Part shown: positions 54,248 through 61,675 of the stretch, piece after piece
Position numbering within the stretch: the stretch's first letter is position 1
Layout: each line of letters starts with the position of its first letter
Source of the DNA: Clostridia bacterium
GTDB taxonomy: Bacteria; Bacillota; Clostridia; Oscillospirales; Acutalibacteraceae
DNA length: 64,000 nt
Assembly (NCBI GenBank): GCA_017467405.1
Contig: JAFTSH010000001.1
Span: 831,123-895,122, forward strand
Direction of reading: 5' to 3'
Position numbers and translations under genes: made by a program
The notes under the pieces: model-generated
Database searches by the model: none
Told to the model about the DNA's origin: nothing
What the model saw: the letters and a program-made list of their open reading frames with translations, nothing else

Positions 54248-54336
54248 CCGGGTTGGGGCCCGGATTTCTTTTTTCTGATATAATTATAGCATAAAAAGGG
54301 CCTTTTTGCAAGAAAAAATTGCAAAAAGCTTATTTT
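54248..54336. other. Junction between cassette region and recombinase operon; possible element end
   Basis: Contains CCGGG-TTGGGG-CCCGG followed by TTTCTTTTTTC (plus-strand terminator shape), a further ATTATAGCATAAAAAGGG (fourth copy of the array left-end motif, 54283) and a TTTTTGCAA / TTGCAAAAA hairpin that is the likely terminator of the recombinase operon on the minus strand. An attachment site of the mobile element is expected near here, but no core can be proven from one end. Confidence 0.45.
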
Positions 54337-55980
54337 TTATGCGGCATTTTTATCACAAGGAAAAGAAGCCATAATTTCATAGCCACCCTTGATACAAATT
54401 TGCAAATTGTTATCTTGGGTAACTCGAATAGACGTCACCATTCGACGAATAAAGCCGTCATTAAATTCAGGAATGACGACCATATCTTCCGTTAAATGTT
54501 TTTCTATACGCTCCATTTCTTTTCTAGCTTTTTCATTATGATTCAGCTGTTCTAAAATATTCTCTTTTTTCTCTCGTAGAACACGAAGTTGCTCATTACA
54601 TTCACCGATCGCCGCATCATATTTCTCTCTATTTGATTTGAATTTAACTGCGAGTTCTGAAAGTTCATCAATACGTCCCATGGCATCTGATATTGCCATC
54701 TCGATAACATACAGCTCATTTGAGTGTTCGTCTCCGGCAGCCGCATAGATCATTCTGCTTTTCAAAACTTCATATCCGTTTTCTCTCTTTGCTAACACCG
54801 AAGATAATGCTTCACAAATAGTTTTCTTCAGAAGCTCCTCTTCCAAGCCTTTAGAATTACTGCAGTACTTGTCTCCATTTTCAAGGCGACTAATGCAGCG
54901 CCAGTAGTAGTGGGCTCCATCTTTTTTCTTATGATACTTTCTGCGGTAATGGCTTCCGCATTCAGCACATACTAACAGTTCTGATAAAGCGTGCTTGCCG
55001 CTATATCGACCACGGCCTGAAATCGAATCTTCGGACTTGCTTCTTTGAGCATTACGTCGTGCCATTTCAGACTGTGCGGCATAATACACACTTCTCGAAA
55101 TAATTTGTGGATGATCATCAATAACAAGATATTTTGTTTTTTTGCCATTATTGATTTTCTTTCGTTTACTGATGCAATCAACACAATACGTTTTTTGATG
55201 CATAACATCTCCACAATACTTTTCATTCTGTAGCATAGTGGTAATGAGCTTTGGTTGCCACTCGGTCTTTCCGCGATAAGTCTTTACACCGTTCTTTTCA
55301 AGTTCTGCTTTGATTTGTCCTGCGCTCTTTCCATCAAGAAACATTTGAAAAATCGAACGAACGACTTTTGCTTCCTCTTCAACAATATATACCTCTTTGG
55401 TCACCTTATCACGACGATAACCGAACATATTCATATTACAGCAGTAAGTGCCATTCTCCATTCGTTTACTAATGCCCCATTTTACATTAGCACTAATGTT
55501 TTCACTCTCAGACTGAGCCATAACACTGTATATACCGATGTATGTTTCGCTGTCTTCTTTTAAGGAGTTAATGTTTTGCTCTTCAAAATAGATTGCAATA
55601 CCCATTGCCTTCAGCTTACGAACAAAAGAAAGACTATCAACGATATTTCTTGCAAAACGAGAGACCGACTTAGTCAGGATCATATCGATTTTCCCTTTTT
55701 CGCAATCCCTAATCATTCTAAGAAAGTTTTCTCTCTTCTTAACTAATGTTCCGGTAATGCCCTCATCCGCGTATACATCAACAAATTCCCAATCAGGATT
55801 CTCAGAAATATGTTTTGTATAATACTCCATTTGAGCGCGATAACTGTTCATTTGATCCTCACTATCAGTTGAAACACGACAGTAAGCAGCAACTTTAATT
55901 TTTTTGCCATAAGCAACTCTTGATGTTTTTGACTCATCAGCAGGAATCTTGGTGATAATTTTCTTTCTTTCGTTATCCAT
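54337..55980 (-). CDS. Large serine recombinase (TndX/TnpX type) 1
   Basis: About 547 aa from the ATG at 55980 (GGAGG upstream; 8-nt overlap with the middle gene). Resolvase domain at about residues 15-165 with the catalytic Ser in YCRVSTDSEDQMNSY and Arg/helix segment VSRFARNIVDSLSFV; recombinase domain with FGYRRDKVTKEVYIVEEEAKVV; zinc beta-ribbon (CAECGSHYRRK ... YWRC ... CSN); then coiled coil (about 390-480). Last gene of the operon. Confidence 0.93.
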   Translation of the reverse strand: MDNERKKIITKIPADESKTSRVAYGKKIKVAAYCRVSTDSEDQMNSYRAQMEYYTKHISENPDWEFVDVYADEGITGTLVKKRENFLRMIRDCEKGKIDMILTKSVSRFARNIVDSLSFVRKLKAMGIAIYFEEQNINSLKEDSETYIGIYSVMAQSESENISANVKWGISKRMENGTYCCNMNMFGYRRDKVTKEVYIVEEEAKVVRSIFQMFLDGKSAGQIKAELEKNGVKTYRGKTEWQPKLITTMLQNEKYCGDVMHQKTYCVDCISKRKKINNGKKTKYLVIDDHPQIISRSVYYAAQSEMARRNAQRSKSEDSISGRGRYSGKHALSELLVCAECGSHYRRKYHKKKDGAHYYWRCISRLENGDKYCSNSKGLEEELLKKTICEALSSVLAKRENGYEVLKSRMIYAAAGDEHSNELYVIEMAISDAMGRIDELSELAVKFKSNREKYDAAIGECNEQLRVLREKKENILEQLNHNEKARKEMERIEKHLTEDMVVIPEFNDGFIRRMVTSIRVTQDNNLQICIKGGYEIMASFPCDKNAA

Positions 55981-56848
55981 TACTCTCAACCTCCAAATTC
56001 CCAATTGTTCTACCATTTATGAAATTGACATTTATATTGCCATCAGCTAAAACAACAATAGAAGTTACTATTTTTTTGATTAACTTCATATCCAATTTAT
56101 CCGTTTTGGGTTTGTACTCATGCAAAAAGTCGTAAAGCACATCACTTACACTTTTTGATGGATCTAATTCCATATTATCGAACTTATCTGATGCAATCTC
56201 ATAAATCATTTTCTTCGTAGGATGAAACATCGGATTTTCTTGGGAAATATCCTGTTTAACCTGTCGCTCTTTAAGATTGATTTCTCGTGTGTTTATCGCC
56301 GGCTGTATGTCGCTTTTATACAAAACTCTGTACGGCTGTTCAATTATCTTATCAAGCACTTTTTGAATTTTGGAAAAGAATGCCTGGTCATCAAGATATT
56401 CCTTCGTATTAGAACAACCATTGGTACATAACCAACGCTCACGAATTTTATATTTTTTTCTTCGCGTAAACCTTTTACCGCATCTTCCACACACTGTAAT
56501 GGATTTCAGAAAGGCAACTTCCTTAGAATCCTTTTCTCTGGTCCCTGCCTTGCTCATTCTTATTTTATAAGCTTCATCATATAAAGCTTTGCTTATGATT
56601 GCAGGATACTCATCATCCCCTAAATAATGAGTATTTTCAAGTATTCTTCTAACGGTGTTTTTACTCCATTCAGTTTTGTCCTTATAATAAGGGACACCGT
56701 TATTGGTTAATTCTTTCGCTATTTCTGATAAAGGACTTCCTTTAACATAATCTCTGTAAATTTTCTGGACAATTTCAGCTTCTTCAGGTACAACCCTATA
56801 AATAAATTGTTCCTTATAATATCCATATAAAACAAACCTTAATTCCAT
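55973..56848 (-). CDS. Recombinase-domain protein lacking the catalytic resolvase domain
   Basis: About 291 aa from the ATG at 56848. It starts directly at the recombinase (PF07508-like) region (FVLYGYYKEQFIYRVVPEEA), followed by a zinc ribbon (CGRCGKRFTR and CTNGC) and a C-terminal helical part, and has no N-terminal catalytic serine domain. The gene is intact, has an SD and overlaps both neighbours by 8-10 nt, so it is an arranged gene and not a fragment left by decay. Probably an accessory DNA-binding partner. Confidence 0.85.
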   Translation of the reverse strand: MELRFVLYGYYKEQFIYRVVPEEAEIVQKIYRDYVKGSPLSEIAKELTNNGVPYYKDKTEWSKNTVRRILENTHYLGDDEYPAIISKALYDEAYKIRMSKAGTREKDSKEVAFLKSITVCGRCGKRFTRRKKYKIRERWLCTNGCSNTKEYLDDQAFFSKIQKVLDKIIEQPYRVLYKSDIQPAINTREINLKERQVKQDISQENPMFHPTKKMIYEIASDKFDNMELDPSKSVSDVLYDFLHEYKPKTDKLDMKLIKKIVTSIVVLADGNINVNFINGRTIGNLEVESNG

Positions 56849-58389
56849 GCTATCTTCTCCCTTAACGTAATCCCACATTTTAGTTCGAACACCAAACGAT
56901 TCTCTTCAACAAGAACACGTTTAATAAGCGCTGTAAAGAGTTTATGGTCATACTCAATAATTGCTTTTGGTGCCTCATCCATAAATGAAATCGTCTGACG
57001 TAATTCCTCAATACACTGTTCTTCCTCATCATCTGCAAGGAGCTTTCTTCTTTTTACGCGCAGGTCAGCAATTTTCTTTTTGATATCTGCCGCACGTACA
57101 TTAAAGACTTCTTTATCCAATGTTCGAGTTTCAAGTAGCCTTGATAAATATGTCAGCCTTTCGCCTAAAGCAAGTAATTCCTCATCAATTGCAATAACTT
57201 CAGAACGACTTTTCGTTATACTTGCCTTGAGTTCTATCAAACGATTATATGTGGATTTTAGTATTTCACCCTCGTGTTGCTTGAGTTTGTTATAGAAATT
57301 ACGGAATGTTCTCTCTATAATCTCTTCACTCATTGGATGTGTAACACACCTACGCCCAGCTGTTCCGTTCTGAGAGCAGGCCCAATAAGTTATTCCATTC
57401 TGAACGTGCATTTTATATGCCCATGTGCAATCACTACAGAAGATCTTCCCAGTAAACTTGTGCCTTTTTACCGGTGCTTTCTCCTCATTAAGAATAAGAT
57501 TCTTTTCAAGCATTTCTTTTACTGCATAAAAGACATCTTTATCTAAAATTGCTTCATGAGAGTTAGATACATAATACTGGTCAACCTCTCCCCTGTTCTT
57601 CCTGTTCCGAAAAGGAAGCTCGGTTGGAGTATAAGTTTTTTGGTGCAATGTATCTCCAATATACTTTTCATTTGACAAAATATATCGAACACGTTCCTTA
57701 CCCCAGGGTTTTCCAATAGCATCGTTGTTATTTAATTCTTGGGCAATACGTCCAAAGCCCATACCCGCAAGATAATACTGGAAAATTCGTCTTACAATTT
57801 CTGCTTCCTCAGGAACAGGAATGAGTGTGTCATCTTCTATCTTGTACCCAAAAGGCGCATTAACAAAGGCAAACTCACCTGTTTCCATTCGCATTTGATT
57901 AGACCTTTTAACTCGCCTGGAAGCTGCTATCGATTCGCTTTGAGCAAATGCACTCTTGATATATAAAATCAATTCGTGATTCATTGTCTTGCTATCGATA
58001 CCATCATTCTCAAAAAAGACCGAAACACCACACGATTTTAATTCTCTTATGTAATCGATACATTCGAGCGAATTTCTTGCAAAACGAGAAACACTTTTTA
58101 CGTAGATACGATCAATTTTTCCTGCTCTGCAATCCTTAATCATGCGCATAAATTCATCTCTTTTGTTAACACAAGTTCCGGTTATACCCTCATCGGCATA
58201 AACATCGACTAATACCATATCTTTCTGATTCCTAACGAATTCATTATAATATTTAACTTGTGTCACAAATGAATTTACCTGGTCCTCAGAGTCTGTGCTA
58301 ACTCTGCAGTACGCAGCAACACGTTGTTTGGGCTTTTTTGTTTCTTCTGTTTCCGGCTTAACTACATAAATTTGTTTTACCCTATCCAT
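56839..58389 (-). CDS. Large serine recombinase (TndX/TnpX type) 2
   Basis: 516-aa serine recombinase: resolvase domain about residues 22-160 (AYCRVSTDSEDQVNSFV with the catalytic Ser; KSVSRFARNSLECIDYI), recombinase domain (PFGYKIEDDTLIPVPEEAEIV), zinc ribbon (CSDCTWAYKMH ... CSQNGTAGRRC) and a coiled coil (about 375-450). First of the three coupled recombinase genes; both full-length recombinases share the same operon. Confidence 0.94.
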   Translation of the reverse strand: MDRVKQIYVVKPETEETKKPKQRVAAYCRVSTDSEDQVNSFVTQVKYYNEFVRNQKDMVLVDVYADEGITGTCVNKRDEFMRMIKDCRAGKIDRIYVKSVSRFARNSLECIDYIRELKSCGVSVFFENDGIDSKTMNHELILYIKSAFAQSESIAASRRVKRSNQMRMETGEFAFVNAPFGYKIEDDTLIPVPEEAEIVRRIFQYYLAGMGFGRIAQELNNNDAIGKPWGKERVRYILSNEKYIGDTLHQKTYTPTELPFRNRKNRGEVDQYYVSNSHEAILDKDVFYAVKEMLEKNLILNEEKAPVKRHKFTGKIFCSDCTWAYKMHVQNGITYWACSQNGTAGRRCVTHPMSEEIIERTFRNFYNKLKQHEGEILKSTYNRLIELKASITKSRSEVIAIDEELLALGERLTYLSRLLETRTLDKEVFNVRAADIKKKIADLRVKRRKLLADDEEEQCIEELRQTISFMDEAPKAIIEYDHKLFTALIKRVLVEENRLVFELKCGITLREKIAWN

Positions 58390-58419
58390 ACCATTTCCTC
58401 TCTTTCATAGATGTTGAAA

Positions 58420-58611
58420 TCATTCTACTAAAGAAGAGGTATCTTTACGAATGTGCGAGAATAAAGGTTCCTCATATGTTCCTAAAAATCTTGCGCTTGT
58501 CCTATTTACAGAATTAAAAACATCTTCACTAATTATTCCATTTTCAAGAAGATTTTGCGAAAGAATAAACACCATTAAATAATCGAGTTCATTTTCCGCA
58601 TTTAATTGCAT
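58420..58611 (-). CDS. Small SHOCT-like protein preceding the recombinases
   Basis: 63-aa helical protein (DYLMVFILSQNLLENGIISEDVF) with a GGAGG SD. The pattern L-x-x-G-I-I-[ST]-E-E-x-[FY] is that of SHOCT domains; proteins of this size often precede serine recombinase operons in clostridial elements. 30 nt before the first recombinase, in the same transcript behind the attenuator. Confidence 0.7.
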   Translation of the reverse strand: MQLNAENELDYLMVFILSQNLLENGIISEDVFNSVNRTSARFLGTYEEPLFSHIRKDTSSLVE

Positions 58612-58686
58612 AATACCTCCATCTTTCTAAAGTATTCTTAATAAAGTGATGCACAAGTTTCTTTTCCGCAAAATGCGGCCCCTATC

Positions 58687-58723
58687 AAAAAAAACAAGAG
58701 CACCCATCCGAAGATAGGTGCTC
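58687..58723 (-). terminator. Attenuator terminator upstream of the recombinase operon
   Basis: GAGCACC-x-ATC / GAT-x-GGTGCTC stem (11 positions, one mismatch) closed by a TTCG tetraloop, followed by TTGTTTTTTTT on the minus strand. The 3-prime arm with its flank, TGCTCTTGT, is complementary to ACAAGAGCA upstream. Confidence 0.8.
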
Positions 58724-58745
58724 CTATAAAATTACTGCTCTTGTG

Positions 58746-58817
58746 CTAACAGATAATATGCATAATTACCCCCATCAACGGTACGACATTGCTTCCCATC
58801 AATATGTAATTAAACAT
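58746..58817 (-). CDS. Putative 23-aa leader peptide
   Basis: ATG at 58817, GAGGG four nt upstream, TAG at 58746; peptide MFNYILMGSNVVPLMGVIMH plus IIC. No amino acid is strongly over-represented (four Met, four Ile, four Val, no run). It ends next to the antiterminator half, so ribosome position on this ORF could choose between antiterminator and terminator. Confidence 0.5.
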   Translation of the reverse strand: MFNYILMGSNVVPLMGVIMHIIC

Positions 58818-58873
58818 ATACCCTCGTTTGCATAGTTCATTAAGCAATAGATACTTTTATTAAGTTTTGATTC

Positions 58874-58902
58874 ATTGTATCACAGTATTTTCGTTTTGTC
58901 AA
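58874..58902 (-). promoter_or_regulatory. Sigma-A promoter of the recombinase operon leader
   Basis: TTGACA, 17-nt spacer, TACAAT on the minus strand, pointing to the leader ORF. Confidence 0.8.
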
Positions 58903-58920
58903 GTATAAAAGTGTAATAAT

Positions 58921-60360
58921 TTATAATTTTCTTTTCGGTGAAGTTTTCCTTCTTGACCAACCCCGATTTGCTGCCCACTCATTTGAGTTCTCAAAATTCT
59001 TGTTGCTTGGATCACTTGAGGTTGTTAAAAATTCAACAAAACCAGATACACCTCCAACATCCTCAATCAAATCCATTCCATCACTTTTTACACATATTGG
59101 TCTATGCTCTGCAATTACCTGTTTAACAGTTTCAGCGTCAAAGTCATCTGAATAATCATCAAAGTAAACATTAGTACAGGTTATGTTTACTTTCCAATCA
59201 TCACCATAATCATAATAATATTCAATTAAGTTACTTTGTGATTGAAACCTAATTGTCGAAAGATCATCAAGCTCCTGAAGTTGATGATAGTATCGTTCCG
59301 GATTAGAAATATACTCTGTCCATCTATCAATTATTTCCGGTTTGCTCTTCTCTATCTTCTTCAACATTCCTTCCAGTTGTCCTCTATATACATCACAAGC
59401 ACCACCAGGAAGAATAAGATAATCCATAAGAGTCAAACGCTCTATCAATCTATTTTGAACATCATCTGTTATAAGATGTTCCATTTTATCATCAGACGGA
59501 TATCTTACGCTATTACGAAACTCCTCTGCTTTTATCTGATTTTCATAATACAGATCGTCTATACTTTCATTGTATTCAGGTCCGGTATATTTAGATTTAA
59601 GCCAACTATTAATGCTAATATCACCGGAATAATCATCATCATAAAACATAGAATAAATATCTCCATCCGGAAAACGGAAATATACACCGCATAAACTCAA
59701 ATATCTATCTACACTATTTTTAGTAAGTTCGTTGAAAACTTCGCTTGGAAACCCAAAATTGTGCATATGACAATTTTGCCATCCGAACGCCCTTTGTATA
59801 AGATAATGTAAGGCATGTAATGATAAATTTGAAGGAACAATTACGTCCCTAATAATTCCTGATTTCATATCCGCCTTTTCATATAAAACTTTCTTTTCAT
59901 CATTTGACAAATAAGATAGGTCAAGTTCTAATCGTATTTTAAGTGCATTTGGAAGTCTATAATCTTTCTTCCCTGAACTTTGTAACAATTTAATACCACC
60001 TTTCCCTGCTCTATTCATCTGTCTATTTACAGCAGATTCTTTTCTATCTCTATAGTTCTTGCAACGTATAGCCTCGCTACTTTTATTACTCTTGAAAACA
60101 CGAGTATACGGAAGATATGTTTGAACTGTCTTCTCAGAGAGGCACAACTTTTCAGCAATCTCCTTCGTCGTTAACCCTTGGTCGTGCAAAGCAACGACTT
60201 CCCTTGTCGTATTGCTGCTCCATAGGCCATACGTAATGAGAACCCTTCTAACTTTTGTTTTATTCGTATCAAGTAATTCAGCCGTATATCCAACGGATCC
60301 ATTTTTCTTATATTCTTCAACAATTCTTTGATGCAACATATCGTTATTCAACGCAAACAC
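58921..60360 (-). CDS. HTH plus plasmid pRiA4b ORF-3-like protein
   Basis: 479-aa protein. N-terminal sequence-specific-type HTH regions (residues 8-40 and 55-90; GLTTKEIAEKLCLSEKTVQTYLP) precede a basic linker; then a pRiA4b ORF-3 (PF07929) domain from about residue 160 (SLHALHYLIQRAFGWQNCHMHNF, later YYDYGDDWKVNITC). The latter family is common on plasmids and transposable elements and has no settled function. Own promoter at 60385-60413. Confidence 0.8.
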   Translation of the reverse strand: MFALNNDMLHQRIVEEYKKNGSVGYTAELLDTNKTKVRRVLITYGLWSSNTTREVVALHDQGLTTKEIAEKLCLSEKTVQTYLPYTRVFKSNKSSEAIRCKNYRDRKESAVNRQMNRAGKGGIKLLQSSGKKDYRLPNALKIRLELDLSYLSNDEKKVLYEKADMKSGIIRDVIVPSNLSLHALHYLIQRAFGWQNCHMHNFGFPSEVFNELTKNSVDRYLSLCGVYFRFPDGDIYSMFYDDDYSGDISINSWLKSKYTGPEYNESIDDLYYENQIKAEEFRNSVRYPSDDKMEHLITDDVQNRLIERLTLMDYLILPGGACDVYRGQLEGMLKKIEKSKPEIIDRWTEYISNPERYYHQLQELDDLSTIRFQSQSNLIEYYYDYGDDWKVNITCTNVYFDDYSDDFDAETVKQVIAEHRPICVKSDGMDLIEDVGGVSGFVEFLTTSSDPSNKNFENSNEWAANRGWSRRKTSPKRKL

Positions 60361-60384
60361 CTCTTAAATACTTTTTACACTCTC

Positions 60385-60413
60385 ATTATAAGCGTTGTTG
60401 CATATCGTGTCAA
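60385..60413 (-). promoter_or_regulatory. Sigma-A promoter of the pRiA4b ORF-3-like gene
   Basis: Perfect consensus on the minus strand: TTGACA, 17 nt, TATAAT; 25 nt before the ATG at 60360. Confidence 0.85.
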
Positions 60414-60462
60414 CCTTGACTTTTCTACTTCCCACTTTCGAACCACTTTGTTTCATTATTAT

Positions 60463-60505
60463 AAAAACAACAGCCCGTCTTGGCTTAACACCAAAACAGG
60501 CTGTT
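60463..60505 (-). terminator. Terminator after the 79-aa gene
   Basis: AACAGCC / GGCTGTT outer stem with inner TTGG / CCAA pairs, followed by TTGTTTTTATA on the minus strand; 3 nt after the stop at 60508. Confidence 0.8.
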
Positions 60506-60507
60506 TA

Positions 60508-60747
60508 TCATTTCCATTTATATTTACTTAAGTGTTCACCTTGCAATCCACATAAAGCACTGATGTTCTCGCTTGGAATACCGGTTTCCTTTTCAATCAT
60601 ATCAAAATAAGTCGTAGCAAATTCAATACCAGGTCCTTTTAAATGCCCAGCATAGATCTTTGCCCATACCTCATCAGACAAATTCTTTTCATGACTATTC
60701 CAGAAATGCCACTCTGCTTCATCAACAATCTTACATATTTCACTCAT
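60508..60747 (-). CDS. Small hypothetical protein
   Basis: 79-aa soluble protein (VDEAEWHFWNSHEKNLSDEVW, then YFDMIEKETGIPSENI). No family recognised. The pair of Trp-rich start and a C-terminal turn resembles accessory proteins of mobile elements only in a general way. Start uncertain: SD is weak and AAGG lies 10 nt away. Confidence 0.5.
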   Translation of the reverse strand: MSEICKIVDEAEWHFWNSHEKNLSDEVWAKIYAGHLKGPGIEFATTYFDMIEKETGIPSENISALCGLQGEHLSKYKWK

Positions 60748-60801
60748 AGTAAGATACCTTATTTTTCAACTCCTCCTTCTTTAATTCAAAATTGTTATGT
60801 A

Positions 60802-60830
60802 TCACGGTGCCGAATTGCTCGGCACCGTTT
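60802..60830 (+). terminator. Plus-strand terminator without a plus-strand gene
   Basis: CGGTGCCGA / TCGGCACCG stem with a 5-nt loop, followed by TTTTTTT on the plus strand. All neighbouring genes are on the minus strand, where the region following the stem is not T-rich. Confidence 0.6.
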
Positions 60831-60832
60831 TT

Positions 60833-61207
60833 TTACTCCTCTTGCTTGAAACTATTCAGGAACCACTCGTCGGGAGGCATTACGTCTCCTTGGGTGTCCA
60901 TAAAGGCTTCATCCGTTCCACAGTCGCTGCAGATGTACACCGGCTCGTGTCTGCTGTAGGAATTGTCAGCAAGCTCCGGCCGCATCTCTTTGCCGCAACG
61001 CGGGCAAGGTAAGTTCTTAAAACCTTCAATCTTCTGCATCTTACCGTAGAGAGCAATCATGCGCTTCTCTTCAGGTTCTTCTTGCATCCCATGATGCTCC
61101 TTCATTTCAAACACATCAACAAATCGATTGAGTGCTTTGATCAGCGAAGGCAACTGATGCTCGAAAAAGATTTTACCTCTTACGGTTTCGTGAAATTGCA
61201 AACCCAT
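60833..61207 (-). CDS. Zinc-ribbon accessory protein
   Basis: About 124 aa from the ATG at 61207 (AAAGGAG upstream). The first half is helical (HETVRGKIFFEHQLPSLIKA); the second has a zinc ribbon CPRCG and CSDCG (16-residue-class spacing), then an acidic end. Found with DUF4313-like and methylase-like genes on mobile elements. Function unknown. Confidence 0.65.
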   Translation of the reverse strand: MGLQFHETVRGKIFFEHQLPSLIKALNRFVDVFEMKEHHGMQEEPEEKRMIALYGKMQKIEGFKNLPCPRCGKEMRPELADNSYSRHEPVYICSDCGTDEAFMDTQGDVMPPDEWFLNSFKQEE

Positions 61208-61232
61208 ATTTTTTCTCCTTTCCATCCATCGG

Positions 61233-61664
61233 TCAGAATTCTTCATCTTCATCACCAAAAGCATCCTTCATATAGTGGTCGAACTCATCAGAATAAATCT
61301 TATAGTTTTTTGCGCCTATCTCTTTTAAGAACTCTTCCTTAAAAGTCCATAAAGGATAAATACAGCGACCACTATGCTTAGTTAAACCTGTATCTTCAGC
61401 AAATCCCTGCTCAAGAAGGTCTACTGCAAAAGGGCAATTATTGAGATCTATATATGCGGAATTCTTCATTCCAATGAACTCGCCGAAGGATTTTGTTACA
61501 AAAGGATAAGGAATGTCATATTTTCCTGTCTCCTCATTTTGCGCAAAGAGAACTATTGCAAGACCGCGCTTGGCTTTCAACAGATAGTCGTGTACGATAT
61601 AAAGCTCAAGAAAAGGCATAAGTTCCTTTTCGGTGCCGTCCGGCAGTTTGAATTTTACTGTCAT
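61233..61664 (-). CDS. DUF4313-like accessory protein
   Basis: 143-aa protein: opening beta region (KFKLPDGTEKELMPFLELY), a central GLAIVLFAQNEETGKYD strand pair, the YIDLNNCPFAVDLLEQGFAEDTG segment and GRCIYPLWTF. The Y-IDxNN-P and YPxxxF elements fit the DUF4313 family of plasmid/ICE proteins. The C-terminus is acidic. Function unknown. Confidence 0.55.
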   Translation of the reverse strand: MTVKFKLPDGTEKELMPFLELYIVHDYLLKAKRGLAIVLFAQNEETGKYDIPYPFVTKSFGEFIGMKNSAYIDLNNCPFAVDLLEQGFAEDTGLTKHSGRCIYPLWTFKEEFLKEIGAKNYKIYSDEFDHYMKDAFGDEDEEF

Positions 61665-61675
61665 AACATCACCTC

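Larger units (their letters stand above)
58612..58920 (-). promoter_or_regulatory. Leader of the recombinase operon: promoter, leader ORF, antiterminator and terminator
   Basis: The 309-nt gap holds, in minus-strand order, a consensus promoter (58874-58902), a 23-codon ORF with SD (58746-58817), the antiterminator half ACAAGAGCA (58736-58744), a terminator (58687-58723) and about 70 nt to the SHOCT-like ATG. The layout is that of ribosome-controlled transcription attenuation. Confidence 0.6.

Noticed and set aside
60833-61264. Longer start of the zinc-ribbon protein
   Set aside because: The extension overlaps the neighbour, while the ATG at 61207 has AAAGGAG.
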